Positions 22,346 through 33,596 of a stretch of DNA of 64,000 nucleotides are shown here, in pieces. Source of the DNA: Dryococelus australis. Taxonomy: Eukaryota; Arthropoda; Insecta; Phasmatodea; Phasmatidae. The notes under the pieces are model-generated. The model saw only the letters and a program-made list of their open reading frames with translations. It was not told the DNA's origin and made no database searches. Each line of letters opens with the position of its first letter. The stretch's first letter is position 1. The stretch covers positions 90,071,416-90,135,415 of the forward strand of contig CM057009.1 in the NCBI GenBank assembly GCA_029891345.1. Direction: 5' to 3'. The position numbers and the translations under genes were made by a program.

Positions 22346-25300
22346 GAAAACCCAAAAAATAATTTGAACGCGTGTATCGGATTTTACCAAACTCTGTACA
22401 CATATAAAACTAAGTAAGGACACGTGACTTTTAAAGTTTTCAACCACGCTGGGCAATTACTTTCAAAATTGTAGTCATTTTAACATTTAGGATATGTCAT
22501 ATTTCGGAAACCATTCAACACGATTTAAACCACATTTTGTATGCTGACAGCGCAAGGTATAAGCATTGAATTAAGAGGTGAATATTGTCCACCATTTTGG
22601 AAGATAGCGCCACATGAAAAAATAAAGCTTTTACGTTCTATCTCGGAAACTACTGAACCAATATTCGCCAAATTTGGCACATAAGTAATAGCTAATAAAA
22701 TGGGCCAGGAAAACATAAGTAATTTGTCTTTATTAGGCACTTATTTTCAAATGGCTGCCATATCAACATTAAGGATTTATTTTGTATAGCTACAATACCA
22801 TTTGACCAATTTCAACCAAATTTTGTACGTTGACATGATCTATTTCGAACATCATATAAGCAAACCCAAACCCCCTTTCTCCGCCATTTTGAAAGGTAGC
22901 GCTACATGAATTAATAAAGTTTCCGTGTAATATCTTGGGAAACCAATAACTGATTGTAACAAATATGGCAAACAAGGAGTACTGTAGTAGGTAGTGTTAA
23001 CTGACATGTTTTATGTATGTCAGACACATATTTTAAAAATGGTGGCCATATGGTTATTTTAGTTACATCTTCGCAATCATGTAATTAATAACCAATGCAA
23101 ATGTATATGCTGGCTGTATATATTACATCCTTCAAGCGTTTCCACACAAAATTGCATCACATAACAAATTAGAATTACATAATATCTCCGAAAAAATAAC
23201 CGGTTTCTACTAAATTTGGCATTCAAGTAGCACTATGGCAGGCAATGTGAACATATAAACTTTGAGAGTGTCAGACACTTATATTTTGAAAATGGCGGCC
23301 ATGTAATTATTTAAGCGAAGAATTTATTATCTACGAAATTACTAAACTAATTTCAGCTTAACTTTGTATTCTGACAGTATAAAATATATCCAGCAAAATT
23401 GTATGTCCAAAGCCTCATTTTCCGTAATTTGTAAGATAGCCCCAAATATAATTATACAGTTTTTATGCCGTATCTCGGGAAACAATAGACCGATTTCTTT
23501 AAAATTTGACGAAGTTGTTGTACTGTGGTAGGCCATAGTAATTTATATGTCTTAGGTGTGTACGTCACTTACTTTCTGAATGGCGCCCATACAAACATTT
23601 AAGCTTAGTGTGCTATATCTACGAAACTGTGTAACAGATTAAAATTTATTTATGTATATTCTATCTATTGCAATCATGGAACGTGCTAATACATAACCTT
23701 TCTGTCCTCCGTTTATGAAGATCGTTACATGAACAATGGATAATTTACACCATATCTCGAGGATCAATCAACCGAATCATACCAAAATTTCACGCAAGTA
23801 TTGCTACAGTAGGGAATGTAAATTAACATGTGTTATGTGTGGTAAACATGTTTTAATGTGGTTCATATAAATCATTTATAATAATCTATTAGTCTATATC
23901 CATTACGTGTTTCAATAAAATCGAAACAAATTTTGTATGCAAACAGTATTCATTAGAAGCATCATCTATGGATAGAGATCCTCTTTTGCCGGATTTTTTT
24001 GCGAAGTAGTGGCAGGTGAGGAAAATAAATATTTATACATATTCCAGAAATAATTCAATTAATTACCACACAGTTTTGTATACCTACAGAAGGCCATGCA
24101 AGTTTCATGGTTTTAATGGGGTAAGTCATTGATTTCTAAAATAGTGGTCATATAAAAATTTTGATATGTTTGGCATTTCTATTTGACAAACTAATCAAAT
24201 TCGACCAAACTTTTTTTTCTGAAAGTATCTATTAGACACACCGTATAAAGTACATTTTCTCGGGCAGTTTTTTTTTTTTTTTTTTTAGGTAGCGCCAATT
24301 ATGAAACTAAGGTTTTAATGCTTTATCTCAGGTACTAATCGAACGATTTCAAACCAAATGTTTTACACAAGTATGGTAGGTCATGTAAACTTACGTGTTT
24401 TCAGTGACTCAGACATTTATTTTCAAAATGATGGCCTTGTAAATAGTTCATTTTAGTGATACCTATCATTCAAAACATTAGACATACTACATCCGAAGTT
24501 GATGACCAAATTGTGTGCGCTAACAGCGCAAGTTGTAAGCATTGGATTCAGAGGAGAATATTGTTGTTTGTCCGCCATTTTGGAATATAACTTTACATGA
24601 AAAAATGAAGCTTTTACGTTATATATCGAAAACTACTCAACCAATTTTCGCCAAATTTGGCACGTATGTTATACTATGATAGGCAAGATAAATGAAAGTA
24701 ATTGAACTTAATAAGACCTTAATTTTTAAATTGGCGGCCATATCAATATTTTAGGTTTATTTGGAATAACAACCATACCGTTTTATCAGTTTCAACCAGA
24801 TTTTGTTCTTTGACGGTATCTACTACAATCATTATATGAGCCAAAGAAAAATCACTTTGGTCAGTCATTTTGAAAGATAGCGCTAAAATAATTGATAAGG
24901 TTTTTTTTTGTAATATATCAGTAAACAATAAATAAATTGCTACCAAATTTGGCAGACAATTAGTAATGTGGCAGTGTACAAATACAAATATTTTTCAAGT
25001 ATGTCAGACAATTATTTTTATAATGGTGGCCATATAGCTATTTTAGCATAGTACGCTATATCTTCGAAACCGCGATATTGATTTCAGTGAAACTTTGTGT
25101 GCTGGGAGTGTATATAACAAACATTAAATGTGTCTAGACAGAGCCTCTTTTTTCGTCCATTTTGTGAGCTAGTGCCAAACGAAAAAATAATATTGTCACA
25201 TTTTGGGAAACAATCGACCAATTCCTACCAAATATGCAAACAAGTAGTACTGCAGTAGATTGTGTTAACCGATATGTTATAGGTATATCAGAAACTTATT

Positions 25301-27665
25301 TTCAAGATGGTGGCCAATTAGCTATTTTAGTTTTGTATGTTATCTATATCACCGAAACCATGTAATTGATTCCAAATAAGCTTTGTATGCTCGCTGCATA
25401 TATTACAACCATCAAATGCATGCACACTAATCTCTTTATTCCGCCATTTTGTAAAATAGTATCGCATGACAAATTCAATTTACGCGGTTTCGCTGAAAAA
25501 CTACTGTTTTCTTCCAAATTAGGTAAATAAGTAACACTACGGCAGGCCTTGTATAAAGAAAAACTTTAATATGTTCAGGCACACGTATTTTCGAAATAGA
25601 TACAAAATTAAAATTTCAGCTCAGAATTTTTTATCTACGAAACTACAAAACAAAATTGCAACTTATCTTTGTAAGCTGACAGTATCAACTATATCCATAA
25701 AAATTGTCTATGCAAAGCCTCATTATTCCGCCATTTTGTAGAAGAGCCATACATGAAATAATACCACTTTTATGTCGTAGCACGGGAAACAATCAACCAA
25801 TTTCTTTTATATTTTGGCGAAGAAGTTGTACTGTGGTAGGCCATATTAATTTATGTGTTTTAAGTGGTTAATCTCTCTATTTCCAAATGGCGCCTGTAAA
25901 AACCATTTTAGCTTAGTGTGCTGTACTTACGAAACTATTTAACAGATGTAAATATAACTTTCTTTATTTTATCTATGACAATCATCAAATGTGGTGAAAG
26001 TTTTATCCTCTATTTACGAAGATCTTCACATGAACGATAGAGTTTTTATGCCATATATTGGAGATCAATCAACCGATTTAAACCACATATTGTATGCAGA
26101 CAGCGCAATGTGTAAGTATTGAATTCAGAGGTAAAATATTATCTGTCTGCCATTTTGGAAGATAGCGCCACGTGAAAAAGTAAAGAATTTACATTATATC
26201 TTGACAACTGTTCAACCAATTTTCGCCAAATTCGGCACGTAAATAATACTTTGACAGGCACTTATTTTCGAAATGGCGACAGTATAAATATTTTAGGTTT
26301 ATTTGGTATAACTATCATACCATTTAACTATTTTCAGCCAAAATCTGTATGCTGATGGCATCTATTACAATCATAACATAAGTCAAACAACACCCACTAT
26401 TATCCGCCGTTTTGTAAGATAGTGTTACATTTATTAATAAAGTTTTTGTGTAATATCTCGGGAAAAACGGACAGATTCCTTCCAAATATGGCAACAATGT
26501 AGTACTGCGGTTGATGATATGTACAAATATATTTCAAATATATCAGACACTTATTTTGAAAATGGTGGCCGTATATATTTTAGCATAGTGTACTATGCCT
26601 TCTAAACAATTTAATCTATTCAAACTTAACTTTGTATTCTGAGAGTACAAATAAAAACATCAAATATGTCTTCATGGAAACTATTTTTGTCCTCAATGTT
26701 GTAAAATAAAGCCATGCAAATAAATATATATTTTTGTAACACCTTAGGAAACAACTGGCCGATTCCTAACAAATATTTCAAAAAAGTAGTACTGCGGTAG
26801 GTTATATTTACTCAAGTTTTAGGTTTGTTACACAGTTATTTTCAAAATGTCGGCCATATATTTTTGTCCTCAATGTTGTAAAATAAAGCCATGCAAATAA
26901 ATATATTTTTTTTTGTAATACCTCAGGAAACAACTGGCCGATTCCTAACAAATATTTCAAACAAGTAGTACTGCGGTAGGTTATATTAACTCAAGTTTTG
27001 GGTTTGTTACACAGTTATTCTCAAAATGTCGGCCATATATTTTTGTGTTTTATATATTCAATTGTCGAATCCATGTCATTAATTCTAACGAATCATTGTA
27101 TGCTGGCTATATATCTTACAACCATAAAGTGTGTCCACACAAAATCGCTTTCTTCCGCCATTTTTTGCCGCACCTCGGGAAACAATCAACCGATTTCGTT
27201 CAAATTTGAAGAAAATCTTTTTTTTTTTACTGTGGTAGACCTTATTAATTTTTATGTGTATAAATGTGATTAAATATTTTATTTCGTGAATAGAGCATTT
27301 ACAAAAATTTAAGTTTAGTGTGCTACATCTATGAAAACATGTAAGAGATTTCAATTTACCTTCATATATTGTATCTAAGGCAATCATTAAACGTGATAAT
27401 ACGTGAACTTTTTGTCCTCCATTTATGAACATCCTCAAATGAGCAATGGAGTTTTTATGCCATATCTCGAGGATCAATTAACAGATTCGAACCAAATTTT
27501 CACGCAAGTATTGCTACAGTAGGGTATGTAAATTTGCATGTGTTATGTGGGGCAGGCATGTTTTAATGTGGTTTATATAAATAATTTAGATTATTTTGTT
27601 CTGTCTACGAAACATTTAAAAAAAAGTCAACAAAATTTTGTATGCAAACAATATTAATTATACCG
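22346..27665. repeat. Complex satellite, about 285-bp monomers in higher-order pattern
   Basis: About 19 diverged monomers follow head to tail. Landmarks recurring once per unit are CCGCCATTTTG followed by AGATAGCGCCACATGAAA, then ATCTCGGGAAACAATCAACC, then CCAAATTTGGCA, GTAGTACTGCGGTAGG, CAGACACTTATTTT and AAAATGGCGGCCATAT. Landmark starts include 22591, 22881, 23421, 24572, 24862, 25155, 25441, 25729, 26149, 26403 and 27155. Distinct subtypes recur in the same order at 22560, 24545 and 26110, so the array was amplified in multi-monomer blocks. All frames inside are satellite by-products. Confidence 0.9.
26684..27040. repeat. Recent 178-bp duplication inside the satellite
   Basis: The segment from TTTTTGTCCTCAATGTTGTA (26684) to AAAATGTCGGCCATATA is repeated from 26862 with only a handful of differences, far fewer than between ordinary monomers. 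The period is shorter than the monomer, so it arose by an out-of-register event. Confidence 0.85.
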
Positions 27666-28590
27666 TCTTTTGAGCCAGTGAACCACGCCTGACCAACTCG
27701 TCTTTGGTTTTCGTGCTCGGCCCACAAAACAAGACAAACTTAAATCAAATTATTTTGCATGAATCCATTATTGTTTTTAACCTGGAAGAATGTATACCAG
27801 CTTTTATAATGAACCGGATGTGAATTAAATGTCACGCAAAATAAAAATTTTTGACATAGATATTTTATAATTTTGTAACAAAATATGTGGATACCATACG
27901 GTTTTTTAAATATAATTTGCGCGTGGGGGTACCCCATTAAATTAAAATAAAAACAAAATAATAGTTCCTATAGCTAATAATAAAAAACTTTCCAGTATTT
28001 TGCTATAAAATGATTGATATCTATGTTAAATAAATATTTATTTATTGATAACGTAATTGTGTTTATATTAATATATTATTTTTTTGTATTAGTTTAGTTC
28101 TGTTAAGTATGCAACTCACAAGCACGGCTGCAGCCCTTAGATAATTATGACTTACCCTAAAATATTGATTTTTTTTGTTATTATGCATGTGTATAACCTG
28201 TCCATGTTATCTTAGCACCTACAAAATTCTGAGTTCTTGGTGAAGGAGAGTGAACTGTTAAGTGCTCTGCATGATAGCTAGTATTGCATGGGGTTAATTA
28301 AACCAATGGCCCACGTTTGACTGCCTCTCTTGTTTCTCTTGTCCATTGTGGCTAAAATTATTCATATTTTGAATAAGGCCTATCCTTATCTGAGAAGAAT
28401 GTCTCAACTAGCATATGCGGGAATTTTTGGTACATTTTATATTATAACTGAATTTTGGGATTCTAATCATAAGGAACTTCATGAAGGAACGACGACCAAA
28501 AATAGTGGAATTTTATTTTAGATCTAACAGGTCCATTATTTTGGCATAAACAGATTACCATCTCCATTTTCGGGTCAGAAATAGACCCTC
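27666..28590. other. AT-rich stretch; shared repeat at 27990-28110
   Basis: No gene is recognised. The segment ATGATTGATATCTATGTTAA ... TAATTGTGTTTATATTAATA (about 28008-28070) has a diverged partner at 35983-36090. A 63-codon frame at 28330-28521 is not recognised. Confidence 0.5.
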
Positions 28591-28765
28591 AGCGACAATG
28601 ATTCGCAAAAAATTGCAATACTTTGAGGACAAAGATTATGTAATGAACCTCCTTTCTAGTAGCATATTACGTTCGGCTTGCAATGAAAAACCTATCGAAC
28701 GAGTTAGAGCCATTGTTGAAGAAGAACCGCATATGTCAACGAGAAGACATTCTAGGTAATTAGTG
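28591..28765 (+). pseudogene. Possible mariner-type transposase helix-turn-helix fragment
   Basis: From ATG at 28598 the frame includes IERVRAIVEEEPHMSTRR and meets a stop at about 28758. The E-E-P-x-M-S-T-R-R pattern resembles the DNA-binding part of Tc1/mariner-superfamily transposases. A catalytic C-terminal piece of such a protein lies at 31269-31565, with the middle missing. This is a weak call from a short stretch. Confidence 0.3.
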
Positions 28766-29145
28766 TTGTTCCGAATCCTTATGGTATACCTATGATTATA
28801 TTTTTTTTAAATCTTATTGGATACTTATGAAAACATTTGAAAAATTATTATTGCATACGTATAACTATATAAAAAATTCTTATTACAAACCTATAACTGT
28901 ATTTAAAAAAAAATTTTACACGTCCGTAATTATATTGACATTTTTTTTATTGCGCTACTATGACAGAACTCGAATAGACATAAAGGCTACACAAACACTT
29001 GTATAAGAATTGTTATTATAAAACATTCTTAGTCTATAATAATCATGAGGACTATGACTATCACAATTTTTATTTATATCATTTTTTTTTTCGTCTGTCT
29101 ACAGACGCATTTACGTTATTTTCTTTTAAACACCCATCTAAACAC
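28766..29145. other. AT-rich spacer
   Basis: T-rich and A-rich runs with the motif ACTATAT/TTATTA...ATACGTATAACTATAT repeated loosely; nothing else. Confidence 0.4.
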
Positions 29146-29240
29146 ATGTCCCGATAGTTCAGTTGGCAAGGGCGCACATCATGTCGGCGACTCAAGGCTC
29201 AGCGGCAATTCGGTCCTGCCCTACTCCAGACGATATTTTG
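29146..29240 (+). mobile_element. tRNA-derived SINE head
   Basis: TCCCGATAGTTCAGTTGGCA (29149-29168) is an A-box-like tRNA start, and GGCAATTCGGTCCTGCC (29204-29220) is a degenerate B-box about 45 bases later. The body that follows is not shared with other copies here. Confidence 0.5.
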
Positions 29241-29289
29241 AGTATTGCAAAATAAAAGAAGTAGCAGCGCTCCTGGGTGTCGCTCGACA

Positions 29290-29565
29290 ACTAAGACTCC
29301 AGAATCAAAGATCGACGACCCCAGCGCCATTAGCAGGCGGTAGTTAGATGAAGGTTGCGGGAAACTACAACAGACGACGTCTAAGATTGTGGACCCCTGA
29401 TGCGCACTCCAACGCCCATAAAAAAATGGTCGACACCAGCACCCCTAGCAGGCAACGAGAGAACCACAGCAGACGACATCCAAGATTGCGGACGAAGAAG
29501 GCGACAGAGAACGGCAATAGAGATAAGAGGTAGGAGAGAGAAAATAAGGAATGAGAGAGACAAGA
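29290..29565. repeat. Degenerate two-unit repeat, purine-rich
   Basis: ACAACAGACGACGTCTAAGA (about 29366) recurs as CACAGCAGACGACATCCAAG (about 29466), about 100 bases later, within an otherwise A/G-rich segment ending in GAGAGAGACAAGAAGG. The overlapping open frames have no recognisable domain. Confidence 0.45.
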
Positions 29566-29615
29566 AGGAATGATAGAGAACGAAGTGGCACCCTGGAATG
29601 ACATAGCATGCACTA

Positions 29616-31055
29616 TAAATCGGAATCAGTTATTTTTTGCTGATTGTCAGTTGAAACTGCTCCATCCGGAATCTGTAGAAAAAATAATCACTTATTCATC
29701 AGTCAAAATAAATCTACTAATTCAAACAGTAGAAAACTACTCATTTATAGTTGTTATTAATAAATAAGCACAGAGTTTTCTTATGTGATGTAAGTTAGGT
29801 ACGATTTATTTTACCGCAAAACACAAATATTGTGTACACAAAAACGTTTTTGGACGTATTGGGCTCGATCCTCCGCCCATAAAGCAAAGCATGCTGAAGC
29901 TTTTATGATCAGCCATATCGACTACCCTCCTTTACCATTGCCAAATGTGTGCTCGTATTATGGGTACTGAACCACAAAATGTAATGGAAAATATTGCTCT
30001 AAGTTTCGTGAAGTGAAAGTATTTCTTGTTGAAATATATAGATTTTCTGCTCAAGTACATGTCTTTGCAAAGTTCGAAAGTCAATCTATCTTTAGTTTAG
30101 TTCGGATTCTGTGATTTAAAAGATAAATATAGGGGTTTCAATGTACGACGTTATCGATGTCCACTAGTATTCGCCATTTTACAATGCAACGAGACACTAC
30201 TGATTTAAACTGTTATTTTTAGTGACAGATAGATCAATGATAATTTTACTGACTCGATAGTGCGGTGATTAGATAAGAAAGATGGATGTATACCGACAAA
30301 AATTTTGTGGTCTCTGCAAGTTAACAGATCAAATAATAAGGAAACAACAAATTTGATAAAATATTGAATTGTTTCTAACATTCCACTGTCTAATTAGCAC
30401 AGTTATTACTAGTGATTATGTCTCTTCAAAATAACAATTTTATTCTGTAAAATGTTGCATTGTAAAATAGCAGACACATAGAAAACACATACAACACCGT
30501 TAAAACCACTATATTTTTCTTTTAAAGCACACAATCTGAACTAAACTTAACTTAGAATGACTTTCGAGCCCTACAAAGACATGTACCTATGTAAGCAAAA
30601 TATGTGTATATTTAGAAAACATGAAGTACTATTACATTACGAAACTTACAGCCTTTCGCCATTGTAAGTTTATGTTACTACGCAAATGCGAGACTGTTTC
30701 TCTTAGTGGTAAAGTAGCAGAGTTCGCAGAACGTCAGCAAAAAAAAACAAGAAAATGTGTTGCATTTTGGGGTGGCGGTTCGATACCAGCCACTTCCAAA
30801 ATTTCCTTGTATGTACATGTTATAATTTTGTTTTACGACAAATTAATTGTATACCTAAGTTATTTCAAACCGTAATGCACGGTTTTAAATCTTTGTGCTT
30901 TTAATTAATCGACTATAAATGTAAATAACTGATTTTCTACTCTTTGTATTACTGTATTTCATTTAACTGAAGAGATTAGTAGTTTTCTTTTTCTACTGAT
31001 TCCGGATGGAGCAGTTTCAACTGACGATCAGTAAAAAATAACTAATTCCGATTAA
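29616..31055. mobile_element. 1.43-kb TIR element with TAA target duplication (PIF/Harbinger-like)
   Basis: The left end ATCGGAATCAGTTATTTTTT (from 29619) and the reverse complement of the right end ATCGGAATTAGTTATTTTTT (to 31052) begin inverted repeats of about 70 bases that continue through GTTGAAACTGCTCCATCCGG. Both ends are flanked by TAA (29616-29618 and 31053-31055), the 3-bp T-W-A duplication typical of PIF/Harbinger. No transposase frame is present, so it is non-autonomous. The 65-codon frame at 29570-29767 crosses the TIR and is incidental. Confidence 0.75.
30690..30800 (+). repeat. tRNA-like module inside the TAA-flanked element
   Basis: TTCTCTTAGTGGTAAAGTAG resembles an A-box, and GGCGGTTCGATACCAGCC (30774-30791) is a good B-box/T-arm match with pairing GGC/GCC. 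An A-rich insertion (30738-30752) separates the halves, so it cannot fold as a normal tRNA. Confidence 0.4.
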
Positions 31056-31268
31056 GAGTGTGAAGTAGCAAGATGGAATGCCAGAGCATGAAGTGAAAAA
31101 TTCTATAAATAAGATGTTGGATGGAAACAAGATGGTAACAGGAAACAATATGGCGGACAATGGTTAAGGACATAAGATGGCGGAATCCGCCCTGAAAAGT
31201 GGTTTCACCAAAACAGAGCCAACTCCCCCACCCCCCTTTTAACAACCCATTATTTATCTAGAGCCAAA
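31056..31268. other. Short-unit AAGATGG-rich stretch
   Basis: Repeated AAGATGGxA / ATATGGCGGA motifs (AGCAAGATGGAATG, AACAAGATGGTAAC, ACATAAGATGGCGG) at 20-50-base spacing, with a C-rich run near 31226-31238. No gene is seen. Confidence 0.4.
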
Positions 31269-31565
31269 ATGAACTTCTTGCGGCAAATGTTCGGTCAGCG
31301 AACACTTTCAAGAAATTCCCAAATTAAATGGTCGCCACGTTCGCCCGACCGTACAGCCGCTGATTACATAATGTGGGGGTATCTGAAGCAACGAGTGTAC
31401 GTGACCAAACCGCGTACACTTGAGCGGGCCAAGGAGAATATCCGTGCAGAAATCCCGTCACTAAATACTCGAACATTCACTACTGTTATGAACCATGCAA
31501 TCGAAAGAGCCCGACTTTGCGAGGACGTATACGGAGCCTATTTCAAGGATGTCATCTTCCATGCC
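31269..31565 (+). pseudogene. Tc1/mariner-superfamily transposase, C-terminal fragment
   Basis: A 99-codon frame shows the end of a DDE-type transposase: RNSQIKWSPRSPDRTAADYI contains the SPD...D block that carries the third catalytic acid, followed by WGYLKQRVYV, LERAKENIRAEI and a C-terminus ending in DVIFHA. It corresponds to the last third of such proteins (usually about 350 residues). The region upstream lacks the first two catalytic residues, so it is a fragment. Confidence 0.75.
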
Positions 31566-31590
31566 TGATCTAATAAAATCTCGATTCGTA

Positions 31591-31850
31591 AAAGGGGACA
31601 CGGTCGCTGAGCGATTAGACAGCTCGCCTACCACCAAGACGGCCGGACGGTCCATTCCGGATTTTCGGAAGTGGGAATCGTGCCGGACGATGCGGCTGGT
31701 CGGCGGGTTTTCTCGGGGATCTCCCGTTTCCCCGCTCTTTCATTCCGGAGAGACTCCATACTCACCTCGCTTCACCCTTATCGGCTCTCAAGACCTCGTT
31801 ATTAAGAGCCACACAAATCTCTTCACTCACTCACTAAATCACTCCAGATG
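31591..31850 (+). mobile_element. tRNA-derived SINE, reference copy
   Basis: A-box-like GGTCGCTGAGCGATTAGAC (31602-31620) and B-box-like GGTCCATTCCGG (31648-31659) form the head. The body has GGTCGGCGGGTTTTCTCGGG and ATCTCCCGTTTCCCCGC, and the tail has TACTCACCTCGCTTCACCC, GGCTCTCAAGACCTCG and (CACT)n near 31835. It matches 11105-11352 through body and tail, and 10070-10119 through the tail only. The open frame across it is not a gene. Confidence 0.8.
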
Positions 31851-32892
31851 ATATACATACAATGAATGTAATGTCACTGGCATTTGTTCATGAATAAAAT
31901 TTTTTTAAATATTAAATCATACTCTAAATTTTGGCCCAATCCTGTATTTAAGAAACAACGAAACACATTTTACAAGGGGGGATATATTCAAAGGTATGAT
32001 TCAAAACGTACGAGGAAACCACGAATAGTTTATAGAAAGGGATGTGAAGATTTCGCGAATTCATTTCGTCAAATACATATACAGTGAAGTAATTTTTACA
32101 CTTCTATCACAGTTTACTAGAGACGCCCTTGGCACCTCTGAGCCAATAGCAGACTATCAAGGAAACAAGAAGCGAATCCCATACTGTCAGTTATGGGGTA
32201 ACACTGGCTACTCTCTGGGGCAGCAGCCAATGAACAGGCGCCTAAGACTCCAGTACACACAGGACTGTGGAGTATAGACTTAAAGGTCATTGTACTCGCG
32301 AAATTTTCCTAGTCATATTCATAGATGACTGGTACCCGGTTGCACCATCGTGGTTCAAAACTGGATCTGAGATCGGGTCTAAGATCAACACAGAAAACTG
32401 TAGCACCATTCGAGTTCAGAGCTGGACTGGAGATAGAGATTAAGTTCACTGTGGCGGTTCGAAATTTCGATCCGAGATTAGCAGTCATGGTCGACAAATG
32501 TATTTTTTAAATACGCCAACAGATAGAACTACGTTCGATTGGTTTCTTGGGAAATTAAATCAACATTATACATACTTGAATATTATTCAGTAAAATTCGT
32601 ACAACAATAATTCACTTAAAACAGTCTAGTTTGACCTATAGTGAAAAATACGCCTTCTTCCATGACGTCATACATAACGAACCATTAGCAAAATTTGTCT
32701 CATACTTAATATCGATCTATCACTTTGGAACCAAGATCGACGAATCGGAGATCCAGAATCATGAAATTTCGTTGGTTCAACACTTACATTGGAACCAAGA
32801 TCAAACTTCAGAATCTTTTGTTTTCGGATCGGGGAAGACGTTGGTGCAACCGGGCATAAGTGAGGCTTTGCGGAAAGAAGAGCAGAACGCAC
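31851..32892. other. Unrecognised stretch, possibly intronic
   Basis: Short frames at 31884-32510 and 32631-32942 are not recognised. GGAACCAAGATC occurs at 32728 and 32791. If the exon at 32893-33175 belongs to a host gene, this is downstream intron on the minus strand. Confidence 0.35.
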
Positions 32893-33175
32893 CGCTTCTG
32901 GTAGTCTTGGATGGAGGCGGGGGCGGCTGCGGCGTAGGCTAGCGGCGCGGGTTGGTTGAAGGTGCCGGCCGCGCTGTAGGCGTCGTAGGCATGCGCGGGC
33001 TGCTGCTGCGAGGCGTAGGCGAAGTGGTCGGCGCACGTGCCGACGAGGTTGCACGCGCGCACGCCCAGCAAGGGCAGCAGCAGCGCCGCGACGGCCGCCA
33101 CGCCAACCACGCCCAGCAGCACGGCGCCCGCCGCCGCCATCAACTGCACCGCGTGGCTCGACAGCGACAGCTCGC
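32893..33175 (-). CDS. Host gene internal exon, small membrane-type protein
   Basis: This GC-rich block is the one stretch that looks like host coding sequence. On the minus strand, ...TTGGTTGCAG at 33185-33176 is a splice acceptor and GCG|GTGCGT at 32893/32892 a plausible donor; between them about 94 codons are open with no stop. The translation has a long hydrophobic segment (AVLLGVVGVAAVAALLLPLL, exon residues about 17-36) followed by CNLVGTC and an Ala/Gln/Tyr-rich tail ending in DYQKR. This fits a secreted or membrane-anchored protein of insect type; I cannot name the family. Exon length 283 gives 2 bases before and 2 after whole codons. The neighbouring exons were not found. Confidence 0.55.
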
Positions 33176-33316
33176 CTGCAACCAACCACACACCCACACA
33201 CACACCTTCACTTCGCTGCCCGTGTTGCACACGCTGCCACACTGCTCTTCGCGGTCAAGTCACATTCGAAATCAACTTAAAAAAAAACACTGCCCATGTA
33301 TACATATACCTATAGG
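33176..33316. other. Presumed intron edge with (CA)-rich run
   Basis: The plus strand CCACACACCCACACACACAC stretch (33186-33206) is the pyrimidine-rich side upstream of the exon acceptor. Confidence 0.4.
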
Positions 33317-33470
33317 TCGTTCACGGTATACTGATGAAGTCCTGCTTAAGATCTACTTGTATGCACATTTTGTATTAATCCACATCATGGAAAATTAACG
33401 TTGCCATTGGCATCATCACTTTATTCGTGCGTTGGCAACTGTAAAAGTACTAGAAAATAAAATATTTAAA
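33317..33470 (+). mobile_element. GGCTGTTCAC-type element fragment
   Basis: CGTTCACGG (33320) followed by CCTGCTTAAGATCTACTTGT and TAACGTTGCCATTGGCATCA align with the left half of 57828-58219; the right half is missing. It lies about 130 bases outside the Polinton left end. Confidence 0.6.
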
Positions 33471-33596
33471 AAATCCCCGTATTCTTACACTTATATGCAT
33501 AAAAATATATTAGTAAAAGAAAATATTTCAGTATTCCCAAATGTTTCTTAAAACATTAAATTTAATGTTAAAACAAGGAATTACTATCCCTCCATC

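Noticed and set aside
22346-27665. Many short protein frames in this interval
   Set aside because: All coincide with satellite monomers and recur with them.
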